In this document: positions 1-8,008 of the stretch, in pieces
Layout of the letters: each line of letters begins with the position of its first letter
Position numbering within the stretch: the first letter of the stretch is position 1
Assembly (NCBI GenBank): GCA_017613355.1
Contig: JAGAEA010000035.1
Location: 1-45,361 of the forward strand
DNA length: 45,361 bases
Source of the DNA: Clostridia bacterium
GTDB taxonomy: Bacteria; Bacillota; Clostridia; Oscillospirales; CAG-272
Reading direction: 5' to 3'
Translations under genes and position numbers: made by a program
Notes under the pieces: generated by a model
Told to the model about the DNA's origin: nothing
Databases searched by the model: none
The model's input: only the letters and a program-made list of their open reading frames with translations

Positions 1-24
1 AGGACTTTCTTTCAAGAAAGTCCT
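1..24 (-). terminator. hairpin 3' of the UPF0210 gene, possible terminator
   Basis: A perfect 10-bp inverted repeat (AGGACTTTCT / AGAAAGTCCT, 4-nt loop) lies 23 bp beyond the stop of the minus-strand UPF0210 gene. Any U-tract for minus-strand termination would fall outside the window, so terminator function is inferred from position and shape only. Confidence 0.45.
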
Positions 25-47
25 CCCCCTCTCACGACCTTTTCTTC

Positions 48-1406
48 TTAATTTTTCAAACTGTGAATGGGTGCGGGAATGCGACCGCCGCGACCGATGA
101 AGCGCGCGGGCGAATAGGTATTGAGCGGCATAACGGGCGCTGAGCCGAGCAGTCCGCCGAATTCCACGCTGTCGCCCGCGACTTTTCCGTAGGCGGGGAT
201 GAGACGGACGGCTGTCGTTTTCGTGTTCACCACACCGATCGAAATTTCGTCGGCGATAATGCCGTCGATCACTTCTTCGGGTGTGTCGCCGGGAATGGCG
301 ATCATGTCAAGTCCGACCGAGCAAACGGCGGTCATCGCTTCGAGCTTTTCGAGTGTCAGTGCGCCGCGTTCGGCAGCGGCGATCATGCCCGCGTCCTCGG
401 AAACGGGGATGAACGCGCCCGAAAGACCGCCCACGTGGGACGACGCCATTACGCCGCCTTTTTTCACCGCATCGTTGAGCATGGCGAGCGCGGCGGTGGT
501 GCCGTGGGCTCCGCAGGATTCAAGTCCCATCTCTTCGAGAATGTGGGCGACCGAATCTCCCACGGCGGGCGTGGGAGCGAGGGAAAGATCGACGATCCCG
601 AACGGCACGTCAAGCTCTTTTGCCGCTTCGCTTGCCACCAACTGACCCACACGGGTAATTTTGAACGCCGTCTTTTTGATGATGTCGGCAAGCGCGGAGA
701 GATCGCAGTCGCCCGCGCGGCGGATCGCCGAAGCGACCACCCCGGGACCGCTTACGCCAACGTTGATCGCGGTTTCGGGTTCGCCGATGCCGCAGAACGC
801 ACCCGCCATGAAGGGGTTGTCCTCGGGAACGTTGGCGAACACCACGAGTTTCGCGCAGGCAATGGAGTTGTCGTTGCGCGTCAAGTACGCGGCGCGTTTG
901 ATCGTGGCGCCCATGCGGGCGATCGCGTCCATGTTGATCCCCGCTTTCGTGGAAGCCACGTTGACCGACGAGCAGACGTTCCGCGTTTCGGCGAGCGCCT
1001 CGGGAATGACCGAAATCATGCGGTCGGCACCGACGGTCAAGCCCTTTTGAACGAGCGCGGAGAAACCGCCGATGAAGTTGATGCCCAAAGCGTCGGCGGC
1101 GCGTTGGAGCGTGCGTGCGATTTTGAGGTAGCCGTCGGGGGTGGCGCTCCCGCCGATGAGGGAAACGGGCGTGACCGAAACGCGCTTGTTCACGATCGGA
1201 ATACCGTAGCGCTTTTCGATTTCGCCGCCCACCGAGACCAAGCGTTCGGCGCGGCGGGTGATTTTATCGTAAATTTTTTCGCAGAGACGATCCGCGTCCT
1301 CGCTCACGCAGTCCCAAAGGGAAATCCCCATGGTGATCGTGCGGATGTCGAGGTTCTCCTCGCGGATCATCTGGATCGTTTCGAGAATATCTTTGGTGTT
1401 AATCAT
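48..1406 (-). CDS. UPF0210 / PFL family protein
   Basis: 452 residues, full length for the UPF0210 (DUF711, 'PFL family') group, which is widespread in Firmicutes and archaea. The protein has the family's glycine-rich stretches and its opening [20 protein letters not shown]-type segment. The fold is related to pyruvate formate-lyase-like glycyl radical proteins, but no catalytic role is established and I infer none. The start ATG is preceded by GGAG. It lies 12 bp after the ACT-domain gene, and this two-gene pairing is a recurrent arrangement of the family, suggesting that the ACT protein senses a small ligand for it. Confidence 0.9.
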   Translation of the reverse strand: MINTKDILETIQMIREENLDIRTITMGISLWDCVSEDADRLCEKIYDKITRRAERLVSVGGEIEKRYGIPIVNKRVSVTPVSLIGGSATPDGYLKIARTLQRAADALGINFIGGFSALVQKGLTVGADRMISVIPEALAETRNVCSSVNVASTKAGINMDAIARMGATIKRAAYLTRNDNSIACAKLVVFANVPEDNPFMAGAFCGIGEPETAINVGVSGPGVVASAIRRAGDCDLSALADIIKKTAFKITRVGQLVASEAAKELDVPFGIVDLSLAPTPAVGDSVAHILEEMGLESCGAHGTTAALAMLNDAVKKGGVMASSHVGGLSGAFIPVSEDAGMIAAAERGALTLEKLEAMTAVCSVGLDMIAIPGDTPEEVIDGIIADEISIGVVNTKTTAVRLIPAYGKVAGDSVEFGGLLGSAPVMPLNTYSPARFIGRGGRIPAPIHSLKN

Positions 1407-1418
1407 AGAAACGCTCCG

Positions 1419-1688
1419 TCAAACGTGGTGCATGGTGTTGAAAATGTCCTCGTGCATCGCGTGGATGTCGAGCGCTTTGGACTTTCCGAGCGCGGCGAGC
1501 TCGTCGGCAAATTCGGAAAAGCCGACGTTGAGACCGTCGATGTTCGTGAGCATGATCATAGCGAAGTAATCGCTGATAACGCTCTGAGTGATGTCCATGA
1601 TGTTTGCGCCGTGTGCCGCGCAAACGCCGGCGACCTCGGCGATAATGCCGACCGTGTCCTTGCCGGTGACCGTGATAACAGCTTTCAT
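1419..1688 (-). CDS. ACT domain-containing protein (UPF0237 family)
   Basis: 89 residues, a single ACT domain opening MKAVITVTGKDTVGIIAEVA, the usual beta-alpha-beta start of the UPF0237 group. ACT domains bind amino acids or other small ligands and regulate partners; the ligand here is unknown. The ATG at 1686-1688 was chosen because AGGAG lies about 8 nt upstream; a longer reading upstream would have no ribosome site and runs through the promoter. It is the first gene of a two-gene operon with the UPF0210 gene. Confidence 0.88.
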   Translation of the reverse strand: MKAVITVTGKDTVGIIAEVAGVCAAHGANIMDITQSVISDYFAMIMLTNIDGLNVGFSEFADELAALGKSKALDIHAMHEDIFNTMHHV

Positions 1689-1730
1689 AAAACGTGCTCC
1701 TTTCGGGGTAAATACCGATATGATACAACT

Positions 1731-1759
1731 ATTATACAACCATGCGGGCGGGATTGCAA
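1731..1759 (-). promoter_or_regulatory. sigma-A promoter of the ACT/UPF0210 operon
   Basis: Read on the minus strand: TTGCAA (1754-1759), 17-bp spacer, TATAAT (1731-1736), about 45 bp before the ACT-protein start. Confidence 0.7.
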
Positions 1760-2037
1760 GAGGTTTTGAAAAATTCCGAAAAAAGACGAAACGGAGAGAC
1801 GGAACAACGACAAAAGGGGAAAAATTCCATTGTCGGAATTATCGAAACGGGCGGAGTTTTCCGACGCGACCTGTGGAAAACTCTGTGGAAACTGTGTAAA
1901 ACTCGACGAAAACAAGGGAAAAGCTCGCCGAAAAACGACCGATTTCAATTTCATTCGACAATTCGGAAACATCCATTTTCGGAAGAAATCCGATGTTTTG
2001 TGTTGCGTCTGGTTTTCTTTTTGATGGGATGGGGTAT
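1760..2037. other. gene-free spacer downstream of recX
   Basis: About 280 bp of AT-rich sequence between the ACT operon promoter and the recX-side hairpin. I see no convincing gene. It contains three short tandem TGTG(G/T)AAA units at 1872, 1884 and 1893, of unknown meaning. Confidence 0.5.
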
Positions 2038-2085
2038 GGGGAAAGGGTGCTTTTTCTTCCTGCGAAGAAAAAGCACCCTTTCCCC
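2038..2085 (-). terminator. 22-bp perfect hairpin after recX
   Basis: Arms 2038-2059 and 2064-2085 are perfectly complementary over 22 bp with a 4-nt loop, starting 6 bp past the recX stop. There is no U-tract on the minus strand after the stem, so it may act as a 3' RNA stabiliser or a weak terminator rather than a classic intrinsic terminator. Confidence 0.6.
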
Positions 2086-2091
2086 ATGGTT

Positions 2092-2754
2092 TTATTCCTT
2101 TATCGCCCTCCGCATCCCCTCGCGGATCTCTTCGGGGGAGTATCCGTAGCGGGCGAGAGCGGCGCAAAGTTTTCGGCGGGCTTGCGGGTCGGCGGGGACA
2201 GAGCCGTATTGTTTGCGGATGAGAGAGGCGCAGTTGGCTGGAAAATCCACCTCGGCAAGCAGGGACGGCAACGCTTCCAACGTCTCGCGCGCAAACCCCT
2301 TCGACCAAAGATGAGAGCGGATGCGGCGCGAACCCCAAAGCTTCCGAAGGCATTTTTCCACCTCGCGGGAGAGGTCGTCGTCCTCGTTGATGAGCCCGAC
2401 GTCGCGCAACCGCTCGGCGGCGGCGGTCGCTTCCTCTTTCGTGTAGCCGTGGCGCATGATCTTGCGGGTGAGGTGCAGAACCGACGCCGACCCGTAGGAG
2501 AGCGCCGATTGCCCCGAGCGCAACGCCCCGCAAAGGCGCGAAGCCGACTCCAACGCTTCAAACTGTTCTTCGGTGATCGGTCCTTTCGTCGGTTTCAACG
2601 AGCAGTATTGCTCGGTCAGGATCACGAATTTGCGAACGTCCCGGGCGGCGCCGTTCTCGATCACCACCGTCACCGCCATTTCCGCGCCGTCGTTCTGTGC
2701 GCGAACGGAAGCGATTGAAATGGCGACCGACGGTTTATCCATGTATTCGGTCAA
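2092..2754 (-). CDS. recX: regulatory protein RecX
   Basis: 220 residues in the usual size range of RecX, the modulator that binds RecA filaments and inhibits or tunes recombinase activity. The three-helix RecX repeats are visible: RKIMRHGYTKEEATAAAERL followed by a LINEDDD segment, then RSHLWSKGFARETLEAL, and a C-terminal ARYGYSPEEIREGMRRAI segment. It begins 3 bp after the recA stop, so translation is probably coupled. The start used is TTG at 2754; ATG at 2742 (fifth residue) is an equally possible start because neither has a clear ribosome site. The recA-recX order is typical. Confidence 0.9.
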   Translation of the reverse strand: MTEYMDKPSVAISIASVRAQNDGAEMAVTVVIENGAARDVRKFVILTEQYCSLKPTKGPITEEQFEALESASRLCGALRSGQSALSYGSASVLHLTRKIMRHGYTKEEATAAAERLRDVGLINEDDDLSREVEKCLRKLWGSRRIRSHLWSKGFARETLEALPSLLAEVDFPANCASLIRKQYGSVPADPQARRKLCAALARYGYSPEEIREGMRRAIKE

Positions 2755-2757
2755 GGC

Positions 2758-3870
2758 TTATTCGTCCTTGCCGTCGAGGCGGAGATCGAACTCGTCGTCG
2801 CCCTCTTCGTCCACCTCAAACTCTTCCTCGGGGAGCTTGACGTTCTCGCTTTGCGCGCGCACCTTTTCTTCCACTTCGGCAAAGAATTCGGGATTGGTTT
2901 CCAGCAGTTTGCGGACGTTCTCTTTGCCCTGACCGATGCGTTCGCCGTTGTAGGAGAACCAGGAACCGCTCTTTTTGATGATGTCGAGCAGGATGGCATA
3001 GTCGAGGATTTCACCCGTGCGGGAAATGCCCTTGCCGTAGAGGATGTCGAATTCGGCGGTGCGGAAAGGCGGGGCGACCTTGTTTTTCACGATCTTGCAC
3101 TTGACGTGGTTGCCGTAAACGTCGTTACCGTCTTTGAGCTGTTCGGTCTTGCGGACGTCAATGCGAACCGACGCGAAGAATTTGAGCGCGCGACCGCCGG
3201 GGGTGGTTTCGGGATTGCCGTACATCACGCCCACTTTCTCGCGGATCTGGTTGATGAAAATGACCACGCAGTTGCTCTTGGAGATCACGCCCGAGAGCTT
3301 GCGCATGGCTTGGGACATCATGCGCGCCTGAACGCCGACCATGCTCTGTCCCATGTCGCCCTCGATCTCCTGACGGGGAACGAGCGCCGCCACGGAGTCT
3401 ACCACGATCGCGTCCACCGCGCCGGAGCGGGCGAGCGCCTCGCAAATTTCGAGAGCGTCCTCTCCGCAGTCGGGCTGGGAAACGAGAAGTTCGTCGATGT
3501 TCACGCCGAGCGCCTTGGAATAAACGGGGTCGAGCGCGTGCTCGGCGTCGATGAATGCGGCGGTGCCGCCCGCCTTCTGGACTTCGGCAACAATGTGGAG
3601 TGCCACGGTGGTTTTGCCCGAGGATTCCGGCCCGAAAATCTCGACGATACGACCGCGCGGAACGCCGCCGATGCCGAGGGCAAGGTCAAGGGAGAGGGAG
3701 CCCGTGTGCACTGCCTGAACTTCCATGTGGCGATTTTCGCCGAGTTTCATGATGGAGCCGGCGCCGAAGTCGCGCTCGATCTGGGACATTGCGGTCGCGA
3801 GCGCCTTTTTCTTGCCCGCCGCGTCGAGGTCGGTGGGAACGGGAGCTTTGGTTTTCTTGGTAGCAGCCAT
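2758..3870 (-). CDS. recA: recombinase A
   Basis: 370 residues. ATP-dependent strand-exchange protein for homologous recombination and SOS induction, acting on single-stranded DNA in the cytoplasm. The Walker A motif GPESSGKTT is at residues 80-88, followed by the [10 protein letters not shown] segment, the Walker B-like [12 protein letters not shown] and the L2-loop signature [22 protein letters not shown]. The C-terminus is strongly acidic ([14 protein letters not shown]), as is normal. ATG is preceded by AAGGAAA. A near-perfect promoter lies upstream. recX follows by 3 bp. Confidence 0.98.
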   Translation of the reverse strand: MAATKKTKAPVPTDLDAAGKKKALATAMSQIERDFGAGSIMKLGENRHMEVQAVHTGSLSLDLALGIGGVPRGRIVEIFGPESSGKTTVALHIVAEVQKAGGTAAFIDAEHALDPVYSKALGVNIDELLVSQPDCGEDALEICEALARSGAVDAIVVDSVAALVPRQEIEGDMGQSMVGVQARMMSQAMRKLSGVISKSNCVVIFINQIREKVGVMYGNPETTPGGRALKFFASVRIDVRKTEQLKDGNDVYGNHVKCKIVKNKVAPPFRTAEFDILYGKGISRTGEILDYAILLDIIKKSGSWFSYNGERIGQGKENVRKLLETNPEFFAEVEEKVRAQSENVKLPEEEFEVDEEGDDEFDLRLDGKDE

Positions 3871-3905
3871 GGTGGTAATTTCCTTTCAACATTCAAATTG
3901 CGAAT

Positions 3906-3966
3906 CGGAAAACGCCGTGTTTTCCGTAACTGCCATCATTATACACCCGTTTTGGCGGTTTGTCAA
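3906..3966 (-). promoter_or_regulatory. recA promoter with a dyad downstream of the -10 box
   Basis: On the minus strand: TTGACA (3961-3966), 17-bp spacer, TATAAT (3938-3943). An inverted repeat CGGAAAAC-5nt-GTTTTCCG (3906-3926) sits just past the expected transcription start. It does not match the Gram-positive LexA box GAAC-N4-GTTC, so if SOS control exists it is by a divergent site; that role is inference. Confidence 0.75.
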
Positions 3967-4148
3967 GAGGTTTTACAAATATTCAGTTCCGAAAATGGAA
4001 TTTTATTTTTCATTTTTATATTTTTGTGGCGTTTTTGCGGGTGATAAATTCCAAAATCAATCAAAAATCTCTGTTGTCCCGAAAGAAGAGAAAAGAATTT
4101 TGCACTTTTCCGCAAGACATTTCTTTGCGAAAAATCTTCTTCTGCCTC
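3967..4148. other. AT-rich divergent spacer between recA and ftsK
   Basis: Within the 400-bp gap between recA and ftsK this stretch is AT-rich with no credible coding frame. It separates the two divergent promoters. Confidence 0.5.
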
Positions 4149-4177
4149 TTGCATTTATATCCGCTTTATGGTATAAT
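4149..4177 (+). promoter_or_regulatory. sigma-A promoter of ftsK/spoIIIE
   Basis: TTGCAT (4149-4154), 17-bp spacer, TATAAT (4172-4177), giving a leader of roughly 90 nt before the ATG. Confidence 0.7.
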
Positions 4178-4273
4178 AATTTATAATGCTTATGATTTCC
4201 CGCGTGCCCGCTGCGCGCAGGGAACGAGATTTTCCCTCGCCCCGTTACCCTATGAAAGGATGGTGACCGTTCG

Positions 4274-7200
4274 ATGAACGACGAATACCGCAGAGAAAGC
4301 AACGAGAACGAAGATCCGTTTGGCACCGGCAATGCCAAAAATTATGATTTCCGTTCCAATACCGCTTCTTCGGATGATGATGTTCGCGACGAGGATTTGC
4401 ACGACGATACTTTTGATCCCGACGATCCCGAACCCCGCCGCGAAGCGCCCCGCTCCGAGCGCACGGGCTTTTCTTCGCATACCCGCGCGAAAAACGGCTC
4501 CCGTTCTTCGGGTCGGTCGTCAACCAAGATACCCAAAAAAGAAAAGATTCGCCTGAATTCCCAAAAGCCCGCCCGAACGGAGGAAGCGGGCATCCACAAA
4601 GCCATGCCCTATATTCTCCTCGGCGTGGGGGCGTTCCTTGCGATCTGTCTTTTGCTCAATCTCATCTGCAATTTCGGGAACCGCCTTGCGGATAACCCGG
4701 GTGCCCACTGGATGGGTCACGTCGGTTACGGCATTTGCTACGGGCTTCTCGGCTTGTTCGGACCCGCCGTGTTCGTACTGCCCGTTCTCATTTTCAGTCT
4801 GTCCTTCCTGTGGAAGCGCTATCGCGAAGCGCACAACCTCATTCCGAAAATTTTGGATTCGGTCGCGTTTCTGTTCGTGTTCTCCACGTTTATTCACGTG
4901 TTCTATCTCGCGGCAATGAAGTCCGCGGATCGGAATATCGGCGCCAAAGAGCTTTTGAGTGCGGGCGCCGCCATGCAGGGCGGCGGGCTTTTCGGCGGTA
5001 AGATCGCCTATTTGTTCGTGTCGGTTCTGAACGTACCCGGGGCGATCATTCTCGGGCTTCTGCTGTTTTCCGCGTCTTTCTTCTATCTGATCGGCATGAC
5101 CCCCCGCTATCTGTTCATGCGCCTGCGCCACCGCCGCGAGCTTTCCGCACGCAATCGCGCCACGCTCTCCGAGCAGGAAGCCGAACTCGCCAAGAAGCGC
5201 GCCAAACAGGCGGCGGAAGCGAAAAAGGCGCAGCGAAGCGAAGTGGAAACCACGATCGACGGCTATCCCGCGGGCGCGGTGATGGTCTATGATTCCAACG
5301 GCAAACCGCTTGCCGACGACGTCCGCGACCTTCCCCCGCTTCCCAACATCGACCGCACGACCGACGACACCATGTATCTTCCTTCGGGCGTTCGCCGCGC
5401 CATGCGGGAAGAGGACGAGCAGGGCAGACGCGAAGCCATGCAAAAGGCGGAGCAGGAGCGAACCGACAGGGAACGCGCCTACCAAGAGCGCATGGAGCGT
5501 GAACGCACCGCTCGCAGAATGGCGGAACAACAGGCGGAACAACCCGCTTCGCACCCGACCATTGCGCCGCCTGCGGAACCCCGCAATCACTACCGCGACG
5601 TGGATCCCATTTTCCCGCAAGCCGACAACCGTTCGGCAAAGCGCATTCAAAAAGAGGATCGCAATTTCGATTTGAAAAATGTGTTCATCGACATCGACGA
5701 CGGAATGGTGATGCAAAGCAACAGTCATGCTCCGCTCCCGCCCGAAACGCCGCTTGCCGGAGAGCATGGCGATTTCCGTCCCGTGCCCGAAGACGTGCCG
5801 GTACAGCCGGTCGCACCGTCCGCGGAGCAGATTGACCAAGCGGCTTCGGACGGATCTTTCTCGGACGGCATGACGACGTTCATCCCGCAAGAGCCGAAGC
5901 CCTATGTGTTCCCGCCCATCGACCTCATGCAGCTCGGATCGTCCATCAGCGAGGAAAATCGGGAGCAGATCGAACACAATATGCAGCAGCTTGCCGCCAC
6001 GTTGGAGTCTTTCCGCATCAACGTCAAGAGCATCGATTATTCCTGCGGACCGACGGTCACGCGATATGAGATCACACCCGCGGCGGGAGTTCACGCCCGC
6101 GCCATTATGAATCTGGCAAGCGACATCGCGCTGGCGTTTGCCGTGGCGGACGTCCGCATGGCGCAGATCCCGGGCAAGAGCGCGATCGGCGTGGAAGTCC
6201 CGAACCCGAAAGAAGCGAGACACATCGTGTATCTGCGCAACCTGATCGAAAGCGAAGCCTTCAAAAAAGGGAAGACCAAACTCACCGTCGCGCTCGGCGC
6301 GGACGTTGTCAACAAGCCCGTGATCTTTGACATTACCGAAATGCCGCATCTGCTCGTGGGCGGCGCTACGAAAATGGGTAAATCGGTTTGCATCAACTGT
6401 ACCATTATGAGTCTGCTCTACAAAGCAAAGCCCGATGAAGTCAAGCTGATGCTCATTGACCCGAAGAAGGTCGAATTTACTCCGTACAAAGCCATTCCGC
6501 ATCTGCTCGCCCCCATCATTACCTCGGCGACCGACGCGGCGGGCGCACTGCAAGCCACGGTGGACGAAATGGAAGCGCGTTTTGAATTGATCCAGGAAGT
6601 GGGCGCGCGGAATATCGACGGCTACAACGAACTGACCAAGGATGATCCCGATAAGCCGTTCATGCCGTACCTGGTCATCATCATCGACGAGCTTGCCGAC
6701 CTGATGATGCAGGCGCGCGATCAGGTGGAACCGTCCATTTGCCGTCTGCTCCAAAAGGGACGTGCGAGCGGCATTCATCTCATCCTCGGTACCCAGCGCC
6801 CGTCGGTGGACGTGGTCACGGGTCTGATCAAATCCAACGTTCCGTCCCGTATCGCCTGCACGGTGGCGTCGCAGGTCGACTCCCGCACCATCCTCGACAT
6901 GGTGGGCGCGGAGAAACTGCTCGGTCGCGGCGATATGCTCTATTCGCCCGTCGGCTCCATGCGTCCCGAACGTGTGCAGGGCGCGTTCGTTTCGGATAGA
7001 GAAGTGGAAAGCATTTGCAATTTCATTCGCGCCAAGAACGGCAACGCCGTTTACGACGAGAAATTCACCCGCAAGATGAAAGAGTTTTCCGCGCAGGTCG
7101 CGGGCAAGGGCAACAAGGGTGAAGAAATCGCCATCGCCGACGACGTCAAGGACGACCCCAAGTATCTCGACGCGGTTCGCGTTGCCGTGGAGGAGGGCAG

Positions 7201-7402
7201 AATGTCCACCTCGCTTCTGCAACGAAAGATCGAGGTCGGCTACGGTCGAGCCGCGAAGCTCATCGACCGTATGCAGGCGGAAGGCATCGTCTCCCCGCCC
7301 GACGGTTCCAAACCCCGCTCCGTTCTCATCACCAAAGAGGACTACCTCGAACGCTTTGTGGACGGCGACTTCGACGCATCCGATACGGGAGAACAGGAAT
7401 AA
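4274..7402 (+). CDS. ftsK: DNA translocase FtsK/SpoIIIE
   Basis: 1042 residues. Membrane-anchored ATPase that pumps chromosomal DNA through the division or sporulation septum. The N-terminal ~110 residues are charged and low-complexity, followed by about four membrane segments (roughly residues 113-280: PYILLGVGAFLAICLLLNLI and later helices). A long charged linker rich in Glu/Arg/Gln comes next. The motor has Walker A GGATKMGKS at residues 696-704 and Walker B LVIIIDELADLMM, with LGTQRPSVDVVTG after it. The C-terminal gamma winged helix (LLQRKIEVGYGRAAKLIDRM) reads orienting DNA sequences. Longer than Bacillus SpoIIIE (about 790) because of the linker. A monocistronic unit ending in a terminator. 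Confidence 0.95.
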   Translation: MNDEYRRESNENEDPFGTGNAKNYDFRSNTASSDDDVRDEDLHDDTFDPDDPEPRREAPRSERTGFSSHTRAKNGSRSSGRSSTKIPKKEKIRLNSQKPARTEEAGIHKAMPYILLGVGAFLAICLLLNLICNFGNRLADNPGAHWMGHVGYGICYGLLGLFGPAVFVLPVLIFSLSFLWKRYREAHNLIPKILDSVAFLFVFSTFIHVFYLAAMKSADRNIGAKELLSAGAAMQGGGLFGGKIAYLFVSVLNVPGAIILGLLLFSASFFYLIGMTPRYLFMRLRHRRELSARNRATLSEQEAELAKKRAKQAAEAKKAQRSEVETTIDGYPAGAVMVYDSNGKPLADDVRDLPPLPNIDRTTDDTMYLPSGVRRAMREEDEQGRREAMQKAEQERTDRERAYQERMERERTARRMAEQQAEQPASHPTIAPPAEPRNHYRDVDPIFPQADNRSAKRIQKEDRNFDLKNVFIDIDDGMVMQSNSHAPLPPETPLAGEHGDFRPVPEDVPVQPVAPSAEQIDQAASDGSFSDGMTTFIPQEPKPYVFPPIDLMQLGSSISEENREQIEHNMQQLAATLESFRINVKSIDYSCGPTVTRYEITPAAGVHARAIMNLASDIALAFAVADVRMAQIPGKSAIGVEVPNPKEARHIVYLRNLIESEAFKKGKTKLTVALGADVVNKPVIFDITEMPHLLVGGATKMGKSVCINCTIMSLLYKAKPDEVKLMLIDPKKVEFTPYKAIPHLLAPIITSATDAAGALQATVDEMEARFELIQEVGARNIDGYNELTKDDPDKPFMPYLVIIIDELADLMMQARDQVEPSICRLLQKGRASGIHLILGTQRPSVDVVTGLIKSNVPSRIACTVASQVDSRTILDMVGAEKLLGRGDMLYSPVGSMRPERVQGAFVSDREVESICNFIRAKNGNAVYDEKFTRKMKEFSAQVAGKGNKGEEIAIADDVKDDPKYLDAVRVAVEEGRMSTSLLQRKIEVGYGRAAKLIDRMQAEGIVSPPDGSKPRSVLITKEDYLERFVDGDFDASDTGEQE

Positions 7403-7408
7403 AAACCT

Positions 7409-7430
7409 CGGGGAGAGTTACCTCTCCCCG
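7409..7430 (+). terminator. terminator after ftsK
   Basis: CGGGGAGAG / CTCTCCCCG stem (9 bp) with a 4-nt loop, 6 bp after the stop, followed by a T-rich tail (CATTCGTTTTCTCT). Confidence 0.8.
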
Positions 7431-7475
7431 CATTCGTTTTCTCTCAAATATTTGCGAATATTCCGATACGGAATC

Positions 7476-7520
7476 ATACCGCGCTTTTTGTGTGATATAA
7501 TGACACAAAAAGCACGGTAT
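7476..7520. repeat. 18-bp inverted repeat enclosing a TATAAT hexamer
   Basis: Left arm 7476-7493 and right arm 7503-7520 are complementary at 17 of 18 positions (ATACCGYGCTTTTTGTGT). The 9-nt loop region completes a TATAAT at 7496-7501. Position just upstream of the DUF6809-like gene suggests a promoter with an operator dyad, or a bidirectional terminator; the sequence does not decide between them. Confidence 0.6.
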
Positions 7521-7544
7521 TTTGATTGAGAGGAAAGAACGGCA

Positions 7545-7816
7545 ATGAATGTTTTGAAAAATTTTGGAATGGAGAATTAGACCCGCTGAATATTCCCTTT
7601 ATTAAAGATGAAGGGTATCGACTTGCAGATGTGCAAAGCAAGAGAGAATTTGAACAATTGAGAGCGGCATTGACGAAAGAACAGTTTCGATTGGTCAGCC
7701 GATACCTTGACACCGCCAACGAATGTGAGGAAATTTTCGGGAAGAAAATGTTTTCTTACGGGTTTCGTCTTGGGATTCGGTTTATTATGGATGCACAGAA
7801 CGATGATTTACAATGA
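7545..7816 (+). pseudogene. DUF6809-like small protein, apparent -1 frameshift
   Basis: ATG at 7545 has a good ribosome site (AGGAAAG, about 8 nt upstream) but its frame stops after 11 codons (MNVLKNFGMEN). The -1 frame then continues WNGELDPLNIPF... to 7816, ending FSYGFRLGIRFIMDAQNDDLQ, which matches my memory of DUF6809 proteins (N-terminal MNxLxxLYNGExxP, C-terminal FxxGFRLGxR). Joining the frames at 7562-7565 restores a family-like start, MNVLKNFWNGELDP. The junction is AAA-AAT-TTT-GG, which fits a slippery A-AAT-TTT heptamer. An alternative TTG start at 7526 keeps one frame but has no ribosome site and gives an atypical N-terminus. It could be a real mutation, a homopolymer sequencing error or programmed frameshifting. 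Function unknown. Confidence 0.6.
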
Positions 7817-7818
7817 TG

Positions 7819-7935
7819 CCTTCCCCAACGGGGAAGGTGGCGGCGAAGCCGACGGATGAGGAGAGCTCATAAGGGTTATTTTCGGTCTTCTTTTTCCTCA
7901 TCCACCGCTTGCGCGGTCCTTCTTTTCGGAAGGGC
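7819..7935. repeat. REP-like palindromic intergenic element
   Basis: Composite of hairpins: CCTTCCCC-AACG-GGGAAGG at 7819-7837, and GGATGAGGA (7854-7862) pairing with TCCTCATCC (7895-7903), then ACCGC/GCGGT. Elements with the CCTTCCCC...GGATGAGG...CCTCATCC layout recur many times in gut Clostridia genomes (from memory). No coding potential; the repeat status in this genome is inferred because only one copy is in the window. Confidence 0.55.
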
Positions 7936-7940
7936 GGAGT

Positions 7941-7992
7941 TTGAGGCGGGGACCCCTTTTCTTCATGTGAAGAAAAGGGGTCCCCGCCTCAA
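7941..7992 (-). terminator. 24-bp perfect hairpin after nagB
   Basis: Arms 7941-7964 and 7969-7992 pair perfectly over 24 bp with a 4-nt loop, 16 bp beyond the nagB stop. It has the same TTTTCTTC-N4-GAAGAAAA core as the hairpin after recX. No U-tract follows on the minus strand. Confidence 0.6.
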
Positions 7993-8008
7993 GGTCTTAA
8001 ATTAAATA

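Noticed and set aside
435-1769. 444-codon plus-strand frame over the UPF0210/ACT genes
   Set aside because: Antisense to two recognisable genes with ribosome sites and a promoter; no domain features.
1872-1901. Three tandem TGTG(G/T)AAA units resembling DnaA boxes
   Set aside because: Each differs from TTATCCACA (as TGTGGATAA) by one or two bases, and there is no dnaA/dnaN context or AT-rich unwinding element; probably chance.
4520-7222. Very long open frame (about 900 codons) on the minus strand across ftsK
   Set aside because: Antisense to a clear FtsK/SpoIIIE gene; GC-rich third positions of the real gene suppress stop codons on the opposite strand. No protein-family features.
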